Assembly (NCBI GenBank): GCA_934047225.1
Contig: OW203989.1
Coordinates: 5,245,977-5,309,976, forward strand
Direction: 5' to 3'
Source of the DNA: Ypsolopha sequella
Taxonomy: Eukaryota > Arthropoda > Insecta > Lepidoptera > Ypsolophidae
Length of the DNA stretch: 64,000 nucleotides
The notes under the pieces are model-generated. The model ran no database searches. It saw only the letters and a list, made by a program, of their open reading frames with translations, and was not told where the DNA came from. The translations under genes were made by a program, and so were the position numbers. This document shows, in pieces, positions 1-11,224 of the stretch. The first letter of the stretch is position 1, and each line of letters opens with the position of its first letter.

Positions 1-31
1 CCTTTTCGCCCTAGTAGCATAAACTACTATT
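1..31 (+). repeat. Tail of a family A dispersed repeat
   Basis: The window opens inside the terminal portion of the repeat described at 471-848: the words TTCGCCC and AGCATAAACTACTATT match the end of the complete copies. The rest of the copy lies to the left of the window. Confidence 0.6.
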
Positions 32-470
32 ACGTACTAATTGTTTGTATGTGAATTACATAAAAAGGTACAGTACATAGTTCACGTGGACCATAAAGCC
101 TCAAAGTTCAACTGCAAACGAGCAGAAGCTCAAACGAAGCAATAGTAGCTGGAATGCCATAGAGTAATACAAACGGTTCACTCTATATTTGTCTACTACA
201 CCGCAAACTTATTAATTTATATCGTAACAAAAAATTACAAGCTTGCTTGTTTACACAATAAATTAAAATATAATTTTTAAAATCTTCAAAATAACTAAAA
301 TATTTGTTTAAATAAATATATATTTTTTTTATTATAATTAATTTTAAAGTTTTGAATTTCTAAGTTGTTTAGAATTTTAGTTGGATAATGCTATTTAAGT
401 CATTACTTATATTAATAAAAATTAATTAGAATAAAGTCATAAAATTACAAAAAAAAAAAGAAATTTTTTT

Positions 471-848
471 CAATGCAAGAGCTTGTAAAGGCTCACTTTT
501 TATGCATCAAAACCGAACAGAAAGTCGATTATTTTGCCCTAGGGCTTTATTATTATTATTTTTTTAATTTATTTACTAGAATTTGGCCAACCTGTAACCT
601 TTCCTGTGTACCATAAATGTTATACTTTTTTTTCCACTGTTTAACGGCTCTGGATACAGTCCTTTTGAGCCAATCATAATTTAAAGTTCACAAGATTATA
701 TTTGTTTTATTTCCTCACACTATGCATTGAAAAACGTAGTACGAGTATGATACACGGGCGTAAGAGCAATAAATTACTCGGTTACGCTAGTGTTTTAAAT
801 CGTCCTCATAATTTATTCCTTTTCGCCCTTGCAGCATAAACTACTATT
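471..848 (+). repeat. Family A dispersed repeat, copy 2
   Basis: A ~380-bp non-coding repeat starting CAATGCAAGAGC and ending AGCATAAACTACTATT. It recurs, by reading, at 2469-2864 (minus), 5271-5575 (plus), 7683-7999 (plus), 32406-32772 (minus) and 39674-40232 (minus). Its first ~270 bp are bounded by inverted words (TTTTTCAATGCA at the start, TGCATTGAAAAA inside), followed by a ~100-bp region that is itself palindromic in the fuller copies. No coding capacity. It looks like a non-autonomous DNA element; a superfamily could not be assigned because no clear target duplication was found. Confidence 0.75.
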
Positions 849-859
849 ACAATTTAACA

Positions 860-1364
860 ATTTATCATTACTTAAAATTCTAATAAAAAAACCTCCTCTA
901 AATTTTAAATTTTGTCGTTTACAATAAATAAGTCAGCGGCAATGGCTCGATAAGCAATTGAGTGTTAGAAAACATTTAAATATTCTGAAAAATGGTAAAA
1001 TTAAAACTGAAACAAGTGATCTACCACCTTCTGAAAGCTATGTCATACATACCTACCGATACATAAAGCCTTTCAAACTTCAAGTTTGTGCTCGATGGAG
1101 GGAAGTAATAAAATTCTTTACGGTTTTTTGCTTCAATGACGTCACTAGATTGCGTCTCTTCGTATTTGAAATGTGACTTATTTGTAGAAAATATTTGAAA
1201 ACTTTTGTTACGTATTAAAGATAGATTTACGCAAAAAGCTCTCGAAAGTTTTGACCTCTAATATTTGATAGCTTGAATATATTGCACGCAGTTTTGTCAA
1301 ATCTGAATTGTGAGTAACATATGTATATGAAAATTACCTACATACATACATACTCGTATATATA
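860..1364. other. AT-rich spacer, nothing recognised
   Basis: No gene, tandem repeat or terminal inverted repeat stands out. A 72-codon open frame (958-1176) has no recognisable composition and is taken as chance. Confidence 0.4.
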
Positions 1365-1925
1365 GTCACTCCTGTCTCCCAAAGGAGTAGGCAGAGACTA
1401 CAGATTTCCATCTGCTACGATTCTGCCACACCTATAATAATATAATAATAATATTTATTTATTTGAGTAAAAGGAACTTAACAGTAGTACATTCAAGATA
1501 ACATCTTACGGCTAATGAAAGGTTATTGCCTAAACTAAACTACGAAAGTAGCCTGTATTTTAGGCATTAAAAATTGGTCAGAATATAAAATAGGTCAGAT
1601 TAAAGATAACAATTTGTATACTTAAGAATTAATTAAATGTTTCAGACAAAACCTTAAAATTAAATTAGATAGACTATCAATTTACACTAATTATAGCATC
1701 TTACAACATCTAATTTACCACAGAGAGTAGGTTTTCCGCCTCTTTCGCCTCTTCCACATCCATCAATCTAGTCATACTAGCTCTTCTATTCCGGTTACTT
1801 TTGACATTGGCCTTCTCAATTCGCACAGCCTCTTAAGGCGAATTGATACGCCAACTGCAATTTTGACCTGTCTTTGAAGGCCTACTCCTCCCACACGGGT
1901 GGTCCAAAAACTTTCATAAAAATAT
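1365..1925 (-). pseudogene. Non-LTR retrotransposon C-terminal remnant, split by a later insertion
   Basis: On the minus strand 1925-1728 gives a coding scrap containing RLMDVEEAKEA, and 1435-1365 gives QNRSRWKSVVSAY. The same two peptides are contiguous on the plus strand at 17040-17150, so this is one element interrupted by 1436-1727, an AT-rich stretch resembling a truncated LINE 3' end. It is too short and broken to be functional. Related scraps lie at 48005-48145 and 61275-61369. Confidence 0.6.
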
Positions 1926-1935
1926 ATAATAGGCA

Positions 1936-2465
1936 TTATAGAGTCAAAAATAAATTTTAAGTTTCATAAACTGTTTTTCTATTGTAAGTTTTGACGAAAA
2001 AAATCGAAAGTCATCGAAAGTTTCACATGATTAACACAATAACTCTCCTTCCAAACGCCTAAAGCAATTTTAATTATTATTTCCCCAAATTATAGGCAAT
2101 TTTTAAATCTAAAAAATTTAAGTTCAACATTTTTTTTCCGTTCATGGCGTCCATGTGAAAAGTATTATTTTCTCTTATTTTGCGCTAGCCGGAGACGCAG
2201 TAGTTGTCGTAGCAGCCACTTTTCAAGGCACGCTGAAATGAACGTTATTTCAATGTCGTTTCTGTTGATATTTGTACCTACACACATCGAGTTGCTTATT
2301 TAGCGTGGTCATACGCCTTAAACACAAATATCATTGATTAAACATTATGTCACGCTCCTCGCATCTTGATTCAACTGAGCGGGGGCTACGGAGCCAAGGC
2401 TGTTTCTATACTATGGCAAGAAAAAAAAGTATTTTTCTACTCCATTTCCAGGCATGATGCACCCC
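1936..2465. other. Spacer, nothing recognised
   Basis: Low-complexity AT-rich DNA with no repeat boundary or coding signal that could be supported. Confidence 0.35.
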
Positions 2466-2468
2466 TGA

Positions 2469-2864
2469 AATAGTAGTCATGCTACAAGGGCGCAAAGGAA
2501 TAAATTACGAGGACGATTTAAAACACGAGCGTAGCGAGTGTTTTAAACGTAACCGAGTGATATATTGCTTTTACGCCCGTGTATCATACTACGTTTTTCA
2601 ATGCATAGTGTGAGGAAATGAAAACAAATATAATCTTGTGAACTTTAAATTATAATTGGCTTAAAAGGATTGTATCCAGAGCCGTTAAACAGTGAAAAAA
2701 AAGTATAACATCTATGGTACACAGGAAAGGCTGCAGGTTAGCCAACCATTGCAAACAAATTAAAAAATAATAATAATAATAAAGGCCTACGGCAAAATAA
2801 TCGACTTTCTGGTCGGTTTTGATGCATAAAAAGTAAGCCTTTACGAGCAAATGCATTGAAAAAT
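2469..2864 (-). repeat. Family A dispersed repeat, copy 3
   Basis: Full-length copy on the minus strand. Its left end shows the terminal palindrome clearly: AATAAATTACGAGGACG and its inverted partner CGAGTGATATATTGC flank a core around GAGCGTAGCGAGTG (about 2505-2570). Confidence 0.75.
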
Positions 2865-2969
2865 AATTTAATTACCTTCCTTTTTCAATATTCGGTTTTG
2901 TATCAATATTTTACACACCATATCAAAATATCAGATCTCTATCTCATCCCGTCTAAGAGCTAGAGACCC

Positions 2970-3050
2970 GAAACATACGAACGGACAGACGGACAGCAGA
3001 ATTACATTAATAGGGCTCCGTTTTCCCCTTTGGGTACGGAACCATAAAAA
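2970..3050 (+). repeat. Family B repeat, 3' tail fragment
   Basis: Contains the tail words GGACAGACGGACAG and TTTGGGTACGGAACC that end the fuller copies at 31645-31960 and 40868-41145. Confidence 0.55.
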
Positions 3051-3579
3051 GTCAGCGTGTATAACTATATCGAACGTTAACCGCCGGGTTATTCATTGCA
3101 CGCAAAAGTTAAGCAAAACAAATACAAACCAAACTAATACTCGCATGTAACTTTACCTACACGCTAGCTATAATCCCTCCATTAGTATGATAATTGCTAA
3201 AGCTTCTCAGGAAACGTGGAAACTTTCCTATCTTTGCCTAATGGCCCTTAAATAATATATGCGATGGGCAAAACATGAGCCAGGACTTCACGATTACGGG
3301 CAATTTCAGAAGTCTGTGGGGTATTGAAATATGCATGTAATGGATCTTAATTTTTGCGTTCAAAAAGATTTTGGTTTATATTTTTTTACAAGTGTAAAAC
3401 AATATATAGATAAAAACTACTCGTTGTAAGTACAATGATATTTTATAATATATATTATCGGGTCTATCACGATAAATTTTTTACCTTTTTTACGAAAAGG
3501 GGACACCGACGTTTCGAGACAGTTGCATGTTTCGTGGTCTACGGGAAACTGGCAAGTATGGTGAGGCGCAGTGATAAGA

Positions 3580-3909
3580 TGCAGGTGACTTGATACTGAA
3601 ACTCGGTATCAAGGGGCATTCGGGGTCACCGATTACGCTTCCGTTTTCAAATTTGACATGTTTTGACAACTGATAGGGAAAATACTTTTTCGGAAAAACT
3701 TTGATCGGTGAGTCGCCGTGTTTGACACTCTGGCGAGGCCGAAGGCCGAGCCAAGTTCCACGAGGCCGAAAAACGAGCATGCGAGTTTTTCGGCCGAGCA
3801 CTACACCTTGACTCCCAGAGAGAGTGAGAGCACTTATAATGTTTGTTTCTGAAAAAAAAATAATTTGTTTCCTGTAGGCCACGCGGGCGAAGCCGCGGGT
3901 AGAAGCTAG
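3580..3909 (+). mobile_element. Helitron-type element, 3' part
   Basis: The sequence from ACTCGGTATCAAGGGGCATT to the end matches 47010-47335 of the larger element at 45857-47335. It ends with a GC hairpin (GCGGGCGAAGCCGCGGG) and CTAG at 3906-3909 followed by T, the classic Helitron 3' terminus. The 5' end is missing or not recognisable. Overlapping minus-strand open frames here (3490-3916) are shadows. Confidence 0.6.
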
Positions 3910-3911
3910 TA

Positions 3912-5268
3912 GACATATATTATAAACAGCACCACGGACAAATCTTTGTGGTATTTGTGTTTTTTTTTACTAGCTTAAGTCTTTATATCTCTTTTGTAAA
4001 TAAATAAACGTAAATATAAATAAAAATGTGTAGAAATTTTACACTTGCAAGGAAAAAAAGTTAAAAGTAGAATCCTTGGAGTACCCTTAAATTTCCCCTT
4101 AAATGGCCCCTTCCCTCTGAGCTGCCATATAAATGCTTGAGGTATTTGTGACGTCCTGATGGCTTTGATCTCAATGGAACTTTGCACACGTCTTCAGATA
4201 CATTATTGTTCCTTTCCTCCCACAACACACTACGACCCATCTTTCAACAAGAGGTGCGAGATGGTGAGATATTCAAACGATGCCGAATTTGTGAAATGAT
4301 TTCAAGTAAAAACTATTATCCATGAAAAGGTAACTTTTTATTTATAGAAAAGTGTAAATCATAAGTTATCTTTATATGAACGACCTCAGTATTTCTTTTT
4401 TTTTTTATTTCCAGTACAGATTACAACTTGCTAAACTTTGCATAAAAACGAGGCTATATTCACGCTATTCTGAGAGCTAATATGATGGATTTTCATCAAA
4501 CTTTGCTTTAGTCGCTAGATAATACTTATGAAAAAAATATGACGAAAAGAAGCTGTTGACTTCACAAACAGTTTTTACTTTTTGTATAAATCTTACGAAA
4601 AAACCAGGTGAAGGGGCCTTAAACTAAGTCGGGATTTCCAATTTAGATTAATCAGCTTATTTTTTTAACGAAACAAAAGACGAATGGAAAAAGATATGAA
4701 AATGGGAAACTAAAACCGAAACTTGTTAAAAAACCTCCAAAAATTAAAAGCAAAATATCAGTTTCAATACTGGAAATTGAACAAATAAACTCCAATTCCG
4801 ACAAAAAACAACAAATTCGGAACAACAAACTGGACAGGATAGCGACAAATTGGGTCCAGTAGCACTCGCTCCAAAATGCTGGAAACAAATTCAATCAACA
4901 TCGCGCGAAACGCGCCATATTTTTGCATCACCGCAGTGTTGCTGTTAAAAAAAAACTAAATTTCCAATTTTATAAAAATAACTTTACGTGACATTTTGTT
5001 TTAACTAACTTTGCTTAATATCTTTTACTTTCCTGGGTTCATTCGCAGAGGCCCCCTCAAGTTTGTCCCCTTCAATTTGCCAAAGGGCCAGATGCCCCCA
5101 TCAAAGATTGTGCCCTTCAGGCACGGATAGCACCCAATGGACACCTAATCGGAGCTATTTTGCTTCGAAAACATTCTGTCAAGGACAGCGGTGTGCGGGG
5201 GTGGTGCGGGAACAATAACCGCACCACAATAATATCGATCACGCTCTATTAACTATCGATTAATTATT
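3912..5268. other. AT-rich spacer, no supported gene
   Basis: A plus-strand stretch at about 4672-4864 is open for ~64 codons and Lys/Asn/Gln-rich, but shows no domain, start or splice context, so it is not called. 5050-5220 is somewhat more GC-rich and unrecognised. Confidence 0.4.
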
Positions 5269-5270
5269 TT

Positions 5271-5575
5271 TCAATGCAAGTGCTCGTAAAGGCCCACTTT
5301 TTAAGCATCAAAACCGAACAGAAAGTCGATTATTTTGCCCTAGGGCTTTATTATTATTATTTTTTTTAATTTATTTACAATGGTTGGCTAACCTGCAGCC
5401 TTTCCTGTGTACCATAAATATCATACTTTTTTCCACTGTTTAACGGCTCTGGATACCTAGTCCTTTTGAGCCAATTACAATTTAAAGTTCACAAAATTAT
5501 ATTTGTTTTATTTCCTCACACTATGCATTGAAAAACGTAGTATGATACACGGGCCCTTGTAGCATAAACTACTAT
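5271..5575 (+). repeat. Family A dispersed repeat, copy 4 (internally deleted)
   Basis: Matches the other copies from TCAATGCAAGTGCTCG to AGCATAAACTACTAT but lacks the ~70-bp palindromic segment before the terminal words; GATACACGGGC joins directly to CCTTGTAGCAT. Confidence 0.75.
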
Positions 5576-6013
5576 GAAATATTTATTCATAGTAAATATT
5601 TGTTTTCTTAAAATTTCTTGATGAACAGTAAGGAAAACTTTGTGATAAAATCTGCATGCTGAATTAAACATATAGATTATAGTTATCTGTGATGAAATTT
5701 TTCCTAAAATACTCTTAGATGAGAAATGGGTGGATGACTAAAAGCCCACACTCGGAAACACCACTGAAACTCCCTGGAGATACAAATCGTGAAGATATTA
5801 GTTTAAAGTTGTCCAGCTGAAGTGTGGTCTCATAGGGGACGCATAATCTCTTTTTATTTTGTTATTATGTATTTAATGAATACCTTTATTTCCTCGCATT
5901 AGTGATGAAAAGTAGAGTGTTTAATTTGGGTGTAAATGATCAATTACACCCTTAAACTATAAGCACCCACACTCGACGAAAATATATAACTTACCTCCCT
6001 TGTATAAAAATAT

Positions 6014-6340
6014 ACCGGGTGTAAACATACTGCTAGCTTTAAATGAAACCACATATTCTACCGATCGTACTGAACCACTTATCCCAAGAAACATTCCACA
6101 AATGCGTGAACCCTAACGCAACGAGATACGGGCGTTTTTCCAGGCAGCATAGTCCGTGAAACAGCTGTTCACGCGCAGCGTTTTAGAATAGACCTTCCTC
6201 CTACGAATTAAAGTCTTTAAGTTACAGTTGAATATCTTCTTCTCTGGAGATTTGCGCGGGTATTTTTCTTCAGGGAGTTGTTCAGTATGATACGTAGACT
6301 ATGTGGTTTTATTTAAAGTTTGTAGACTATTTACACTCCG
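6014..6340. mobile_element. Inverted-repeat MITE
   Basis: The left arm (CGGGTGTAAAC, then GCTTTAAATGAAACCACATA) and the right arm, read on the minus strand (CGGAGTGTAAATAG, then ACTTTAAATAAAACCACATA), are imperfect inverted copies about 60 bp long. Non-coding interior. The terminal GGGTGT resembles Tc1/mariner-type ends, but no target duplication was established. Confidence 0.5.
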
Positions 6341-7129
6341 AATAATCCTAACATGTTTCACACATTTTAAGGCGATACCAAAATAATAGGGTTTTTCGAA
6401 TCAATTTACTCCATTATAACGTCATCTACGTATTTTATTTTAAGGTAAATGTTTATTGAGTATTTGATTAAGATTCTTACTGAAGGAAAACGCGATTGGA
6501 TGAAATTTTCTTGATAGAATTTAATTCCGAAAAGACCTCTCAATTGTTTTATTTTTCCTGTAATTCTGAAATCCTAACTAATTTGATTGTGAAATTGCAT
6601 TCAAAATGTGGATATTATGTAATTGTAAAGTCTCCTTGAAAATATGTTGTTGATTAAATTGCTTGGTACATTTTATATATAAAACCGATTTTTTACTACT
6701 TTTCCACGAATCCGTCCTACTCGCACTGTGGGTTTTTTCGCATATGGAGTAACAGGGACGCAAAACTTTTACGTAGCGCCTTAACTTGCATTTTTCTTGA
6801 TCCAAATTCTCCACTAGCAACGCTGCGTCACCTGAGAAGATAAGATTGTGGTACTTGGTCTTTTCAGACTTTTTCAGCTAACAACATTATCGTTGAAACC
6901 CTATGGAAAAATATCAATACCGATATTTTCATTATAATTCAAGTATGAAATGGTAGATTGTGTAACAAAGGATGAAACGGACCAGTTTCAAACGAGATGT
7001 TTGAAATTCTAAGTTCGTTTTGCTGCTTTTGTGTTTATTTTCTATTTTGACGAAATATTGGCGTATTAAGAGTGGTTTCACAGCCGGATTGTGAAAAAGC
7101 CGCCTTTTTCTTATTAATCGAAACAGAAA

Positions 7130-7240
7130 ACCTAAATTCAAAACTTACTCAATAGTTATTCAACAAAACCTTATTACCTATGTATTGTGTATGCTTCTAT
7201 CACAAAGTTTCCATTGGTTTCTGTAAAATAGAATTTAAAT
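7130..7240 (+). repeat. Family D repeat fragment
   Basis: The words CAACAAAACCTTATTACC and CCATTGGTTTCTGTAAAATAG recur at 30735-30935, where two partial copies lie side by side. Function unknown. Confidence 0.45.
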
Positions 7241-7682
7241 TTTTTCATTTCAAATGCTTGATTAAAATAAAAAATATAGAAATTAATAATATATTTTAAA
7301 TATTTGCAAAATACATATAAAAAATGTATGCCTAACTCCCTTCAAATAGCAAGATCATGTCTATTTTTTTCATAATATTTGTTACAAAATTTTATTTGTT
7401 AAAATAATATATGTTAAAATGTGTCTAAATTAAAAAATCAAGCCTATACTTAATTCGAATAAAGAAATAGAAAATACAAGACAGGAGAAATTTGTGTGAT
7501 GAAGAAAAAAAAATACCTTTGTTTACCTGTCCTATATAGCCCATCTGCTTTTACAGTCATTTCATCGATTAACTTATTAACGTTAATTCTGGAGGAATAA
7601 TAACATAAGTTAAGAAAATATACTAACTATTATTATGACAATAACCTCATGCTTCACCATCGTCCATATATTCATTTATTTT

Positions 7683-7999
7683 TCAATGCATGTGCTCGTA
7701 AAGGCCCACTTTTTATGCATCAAAACCGAACAGAAAGTCGATTATTTTGCCCTAGGGCTTTATTATTATATTATTTTTAATTTGTTTGCAATGGTTGGCT
7801 AACCTGCAGCCTTTCCTGTGTACCATAGATGTTATACTTTTTTTCCACTGTTTAACGGCTCTGGATACAATTCTTTTGAGCCAATCATAATTGAAAGTTC
7901 ACAAGATTATATTTGTTTTCATTTCCTCACACTATGCATTGAACAACCTAGTATGATACTCGGGCGTAGGTTTCGCCCTAGTAGCATAAACTACTATTA
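7683..7999 (+). repeat. Family A dispersed repeat, copy 5
   Basis: Same start (CAATGCATGTGCTCG) and end (AGCATAAACTACTATT) as the other copies, again with the palindromic segment shortened. Confidence 0.75.
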
Positions 8000-8763
8000 T
8001 AATATGCTTACTTCATTAGACCCTGCTTAATAAACAGTTTAAGCTATGTATAAATTTTAATAACAAAGCCTCGACTAAACTGCTGTGTTTACTATGAATT
8101 ATTATCACATCATCCAAAACCAGCCTTCCCAAGAGTTCAGCGCTAACTTGCAGACTCCGCGGGGAGTCATCACTTATAGTCTATAGTCTCTCCACACGAC
8201 TAGGTACGTATGTATGTATATATCTATTGGATGCACGTTCTGATATATGGCTGTTTTGGAATTCTACTTGGAGATCTCAAGTTGCGATATATGGGAGTTT
8301 GAGTTTGTCTGGTCACTTGGCTTAGTGATGCAAATAAATAACTTTCAGGCTAGAAATGGCAGATGATTTTAATTAGAATCTTGTCCCAGCTTAAAATCTG
8401 ACAACCTTAAAGTTAGGTGTTTTATAGTTTTGTAACATACCTAAGTTATATTACAATATACATTATTACAAAAATTTTATTGTCTGTACATTTTCCGACA
8501 AATACGTCGAATTTTGACAGATGTTGGAGTTTTTTCCCTTTTTTTATACAGTAAAATCATATTTTCTTACTTCTTCCCGTAAAAAAACAGAGATTTCAAT
8601 GACTGGAGGACTTTAATCAAAATCAAAAATAACCCACATGGGAAAAAATACTAAAACTTATGTGTAGCTCGAAAAAAATAAAATAACAGAAAGGTTTTTT
8701 TTTAACAATATTTATTTACTCTCTTATCGTGATTATTTCAACACTTTGTAATAGCGTCCTTAA

Positions 8764-9258
8764 CCCTTAAAATGCATGATTTTTTCTTTTTAAATGAAAG
8801 TGGGAAAGATGATAGAGAAGTGGTCCAGAATTATGGGAAAAACAAAAAATTTTTTTTTTTCGTTTTGAGGAGGTAAAATGGTATAAAATCAAAAAGACAT
8901 TTTTTTTTTTCAAATTTATATAAAAAATTGTTTACTTTTTCATTTTTGTTTTTTATCAGTTAGTACAGTCATTTGACACTAGTTTACAAAAATCCTATTT
9001 AATGAAATTTTCATGATTTTTTTTTCGCGACCGCTTATTTTTAGATTGGGACCATTTTTTTTACAACTGCAAAATTATGTTTGTATACATAAAAAAAAGC
9101 AAATTTAACTAAATTTTACATATTTTTATTTTATTCCGTAATTAATTTCACACAATAGTCTTGCAGGAAGAAAAATATACGTAAGAAAAAAACAGTTACA
9201 CAAGAAAAATTTAAAAAAAATTATATGTTGCCATTTGGCAACAGGATGCATTTAAGGG
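8764..9258. mobile_element. piggyBac-like MITE with TTAA target sites
   Basis: The element is flanked by TTAA at 8760-8763 and 9259-9262. Its ends are inverted repeats: CCCTTAAAATGCAT at the left and ATGCATTTAAGGG at the right. TTAA target duplication and CCC-type termini are diagnostic of the piggyBac superfamily. The ~495-bp interior is homopolymer-rich and non-coding, so any movement would need a transposase from elsewhere. Confidence 0.65.
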
Positions 9259-9434
9259 TTAAAGGTATGTCTGTCTGCGCTGCTATATGGCTATAAATCT
9301 ATGAAATGCTACTGGAGCATACGACCAACATCACAACGCCCTCGGGGGCGTTCAGTATGTGCATTACAGGCTGGTGCATCAAGCAGTTACGAAAATTCGG
9401 TGTCTTTATACCTTTGTATGGTGGCTAATTCACC

Positions 9435-9525
9435 GGTCCAGGTACGAACCTCAGTGACGCAGTCGGTAGCACTTACCTTGCAAGCAAGAGGTCACAGTTT
9501 CAAATCCTGGACCACGTTTTTTTTT
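9435..9525 (+). tRNA. tRNA-like sequence (tRNA pseudogene or SINE head)
   Basis: An A-box-like stretch (GTGACGCAGTCGGTAGCAC, about 9453-9471), an anticodon-like arm with loop TTGCAAG (would read GCA, a Cys anticodon) and a B-box-like stretch (GTTTCAAATCC) follow each other at tRNA spacing. GGTCCAGG (9435-9442) can pair with CCTGGACC (9506-9513), and CA follows. A run of T residues begins at 9517, a pol III terminator. The D and T arms do not fold cleanly and the body is longer than a normal tRNA, so a SINE head or pseudogene is more likely than a working tRNA. Confidence 0.4.
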
Positions 9526-9656
9526 TATATTTTTGTTTATTTGAAATTTGTTTTTGATTGATTTCTAGTTTTTAAAGCACTCTAATAATATATTAATAGA
9601 AGTAAAAATCAATACACAAGAAACCAAAATCTATTTACTCAAAGAAAAAAAAAATA

Positions 9657-10136
9657 GCAAGTTATGTCAGAGATACAACCGTAAATTAGCGAGTTATGTC
9701 AGAGATACAACCGTAAATTAGCGAGTTATGTCAGAGATACAACCGTAAATTAGCGAATTATGTCAGAGATACAACCGTAAATTAGCGAGTTATGTCAGAG
9801 ATACAACCGTAAATCAGCGAGTTATGTCAGAGATACAACCGTAAATCAGCGAGTTATGTCAGAGATACAACCGTAAATTAGCGAGTTATGTCAGAGATAC
9901 AACCGTAAATTAGCGAGTTATGTCAGAGATACAACCGTAAATCAGCGAGTTATGTCAGAGATACAACCGTAAATTAGCGAGTTATGTCAGAGATACAACC
10001 GTAAATCAGCGAGTTATGTCAGAGATACAACCGTAAATCAGCGAGTTATGTCAGAGATACAACCGTAAATTAGCGAGTTATGTCAGAGATACAACCGTAA
10101 ATCAGCGAGTTATGTCAGAGATACAACCGTAAATTA
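9657..10136. repeat. 32-bp minisatellite, 15 copies
   Basis: A near-perfect tandem array of a 32-bp unit containing GTTATGTCAGAGATACAACC. First and last occurrences of the word GTTATG start at 9661 and 10109, exactly 14 periods apart. Almost the only variation is one T/C site in the GTAAAT(T/C)AGCGA junction, plus AGCAA and GCGAA variants near the left end. Confidence 0.95.
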
Positions 10137-10435
10137 TTCAACTGGATACTTCTTACTCTTTATGCAAAAACAAAAGAATGAAATAATGGCGGCCATAGAT
10201 ATAATAATAATAAATTATGAAAATACATTTGCTTACGAGCTAATTCCAAAATTGTAATTATTCCGATCAAATAATTTGTCTTGAATAATAACGAATAATA
10301 AACGCTAAAAAACCGTAATAATCTATAATCAGAAATCAAACCATACGTTGTTAAAAAAGTTCGTTCCGGAAGTTAAGTACAAGTTCTGAACATGCCCCCT
10401 ATACGAGATACGAACAAAGAACTATCCACTTCTAA

Positions 10436-11222
10436 AGTGCGAGTCAGACTCGCGTACCTAGGGTTCCGTATTGTGGATGATAAATTTAATTTTGTAATTT
10501 TTTTTTCGTGAATTTCTCAACCGCTTTAACTTTCCTGTAATCTTTACGTAAACATATATATATACCATGATTTTTTTCATATTTTTCGGTCTACTAGCTT
10601 TGGAGATAAGGGGTCCCCTACAATTTTTTATGGTTTTTCAAGGATTTCTCGAAATAGATGCAACTAAATATAGCCAAATTATATATTTTTACAATCAACT
10701 TTTTAAAACCTACAATTTGATATCCTTATTGTATTTTTATAAAATATTTTTTTTATTTATTTTACTTATTTTTTTCATTCATGCTCATTTTTTTAATCGC
10801 TATAGTTTTCCTGTAATTGGCCAGTTATGACAACATTTTTTTCATATTTTTCGGTCTACCAGTTTCGGAGGGGGGAGGGGGGAGGACAAACATATTATTG
10901 CGGTTTTTTAAAGATTTCTCGAAACCAGTAGTGCCATTATATATATTTTTATAATCAACGTTTTAATATCCACAATTATCCAATTGGTATTCACCCTTAT
11001 TGTATTTTTAGGATAATATTTTAAATTTTTTTCACTTTTGTTTTAGAAATATTTTGAACAATTTCAAATTTTTCATACGTTTTTTTACACCGTGATATGT
11101 AAGCAAATTAATGATATTTCAATGCTAAATTTCATGCCTTTATCTTTAACGTCATACGGACGGACGGACAACGTCTCACCATAAAGGTTCCTTTTGTACC
11201 TTTAAGGTACGGAACCCTAATA
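10436..11222 (+). repeat. Family C dispersed repeat (GGTTCCGTA type)
   Basis: Starts AGTGCGAGTCAGACTCGCGT and ends TTTAAGGTACGGAACCCTAA. Between them are T-rich blocks with repeated phrases (TTTTCATATTTTTCGGTCTA, TTTCTCGAAA). A minus-strand relative is at 27905-28640. Open frames inside (such as 10567-10830) encode only Phe/Ile-rich low-complexity peptides. The shared ends with family B suggest a SINE-like or decayed non-LTR family. Confidence 0.55.
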
Positions 11223-11224
11223 AC

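Noticed and set aside
3490..3916. Overlapping minus-strand open frames of 130 and 89 codons
   Set aside because: They lie over the Helitron-type 3' end and are shadows of repeat sequence.
9657..10136. CRISPR array
   Set aside because: Unit is a contiguous 32-bp tandem without unique spacers, and the genome is eukaryotic.
10567..10830. 87-codon Phe/Ile-rich membrane-protein-like frame
   Set aside because: T-rich low-complexity part of a family C repeat; the related copy at 27905-28640 does not preserve the frame.
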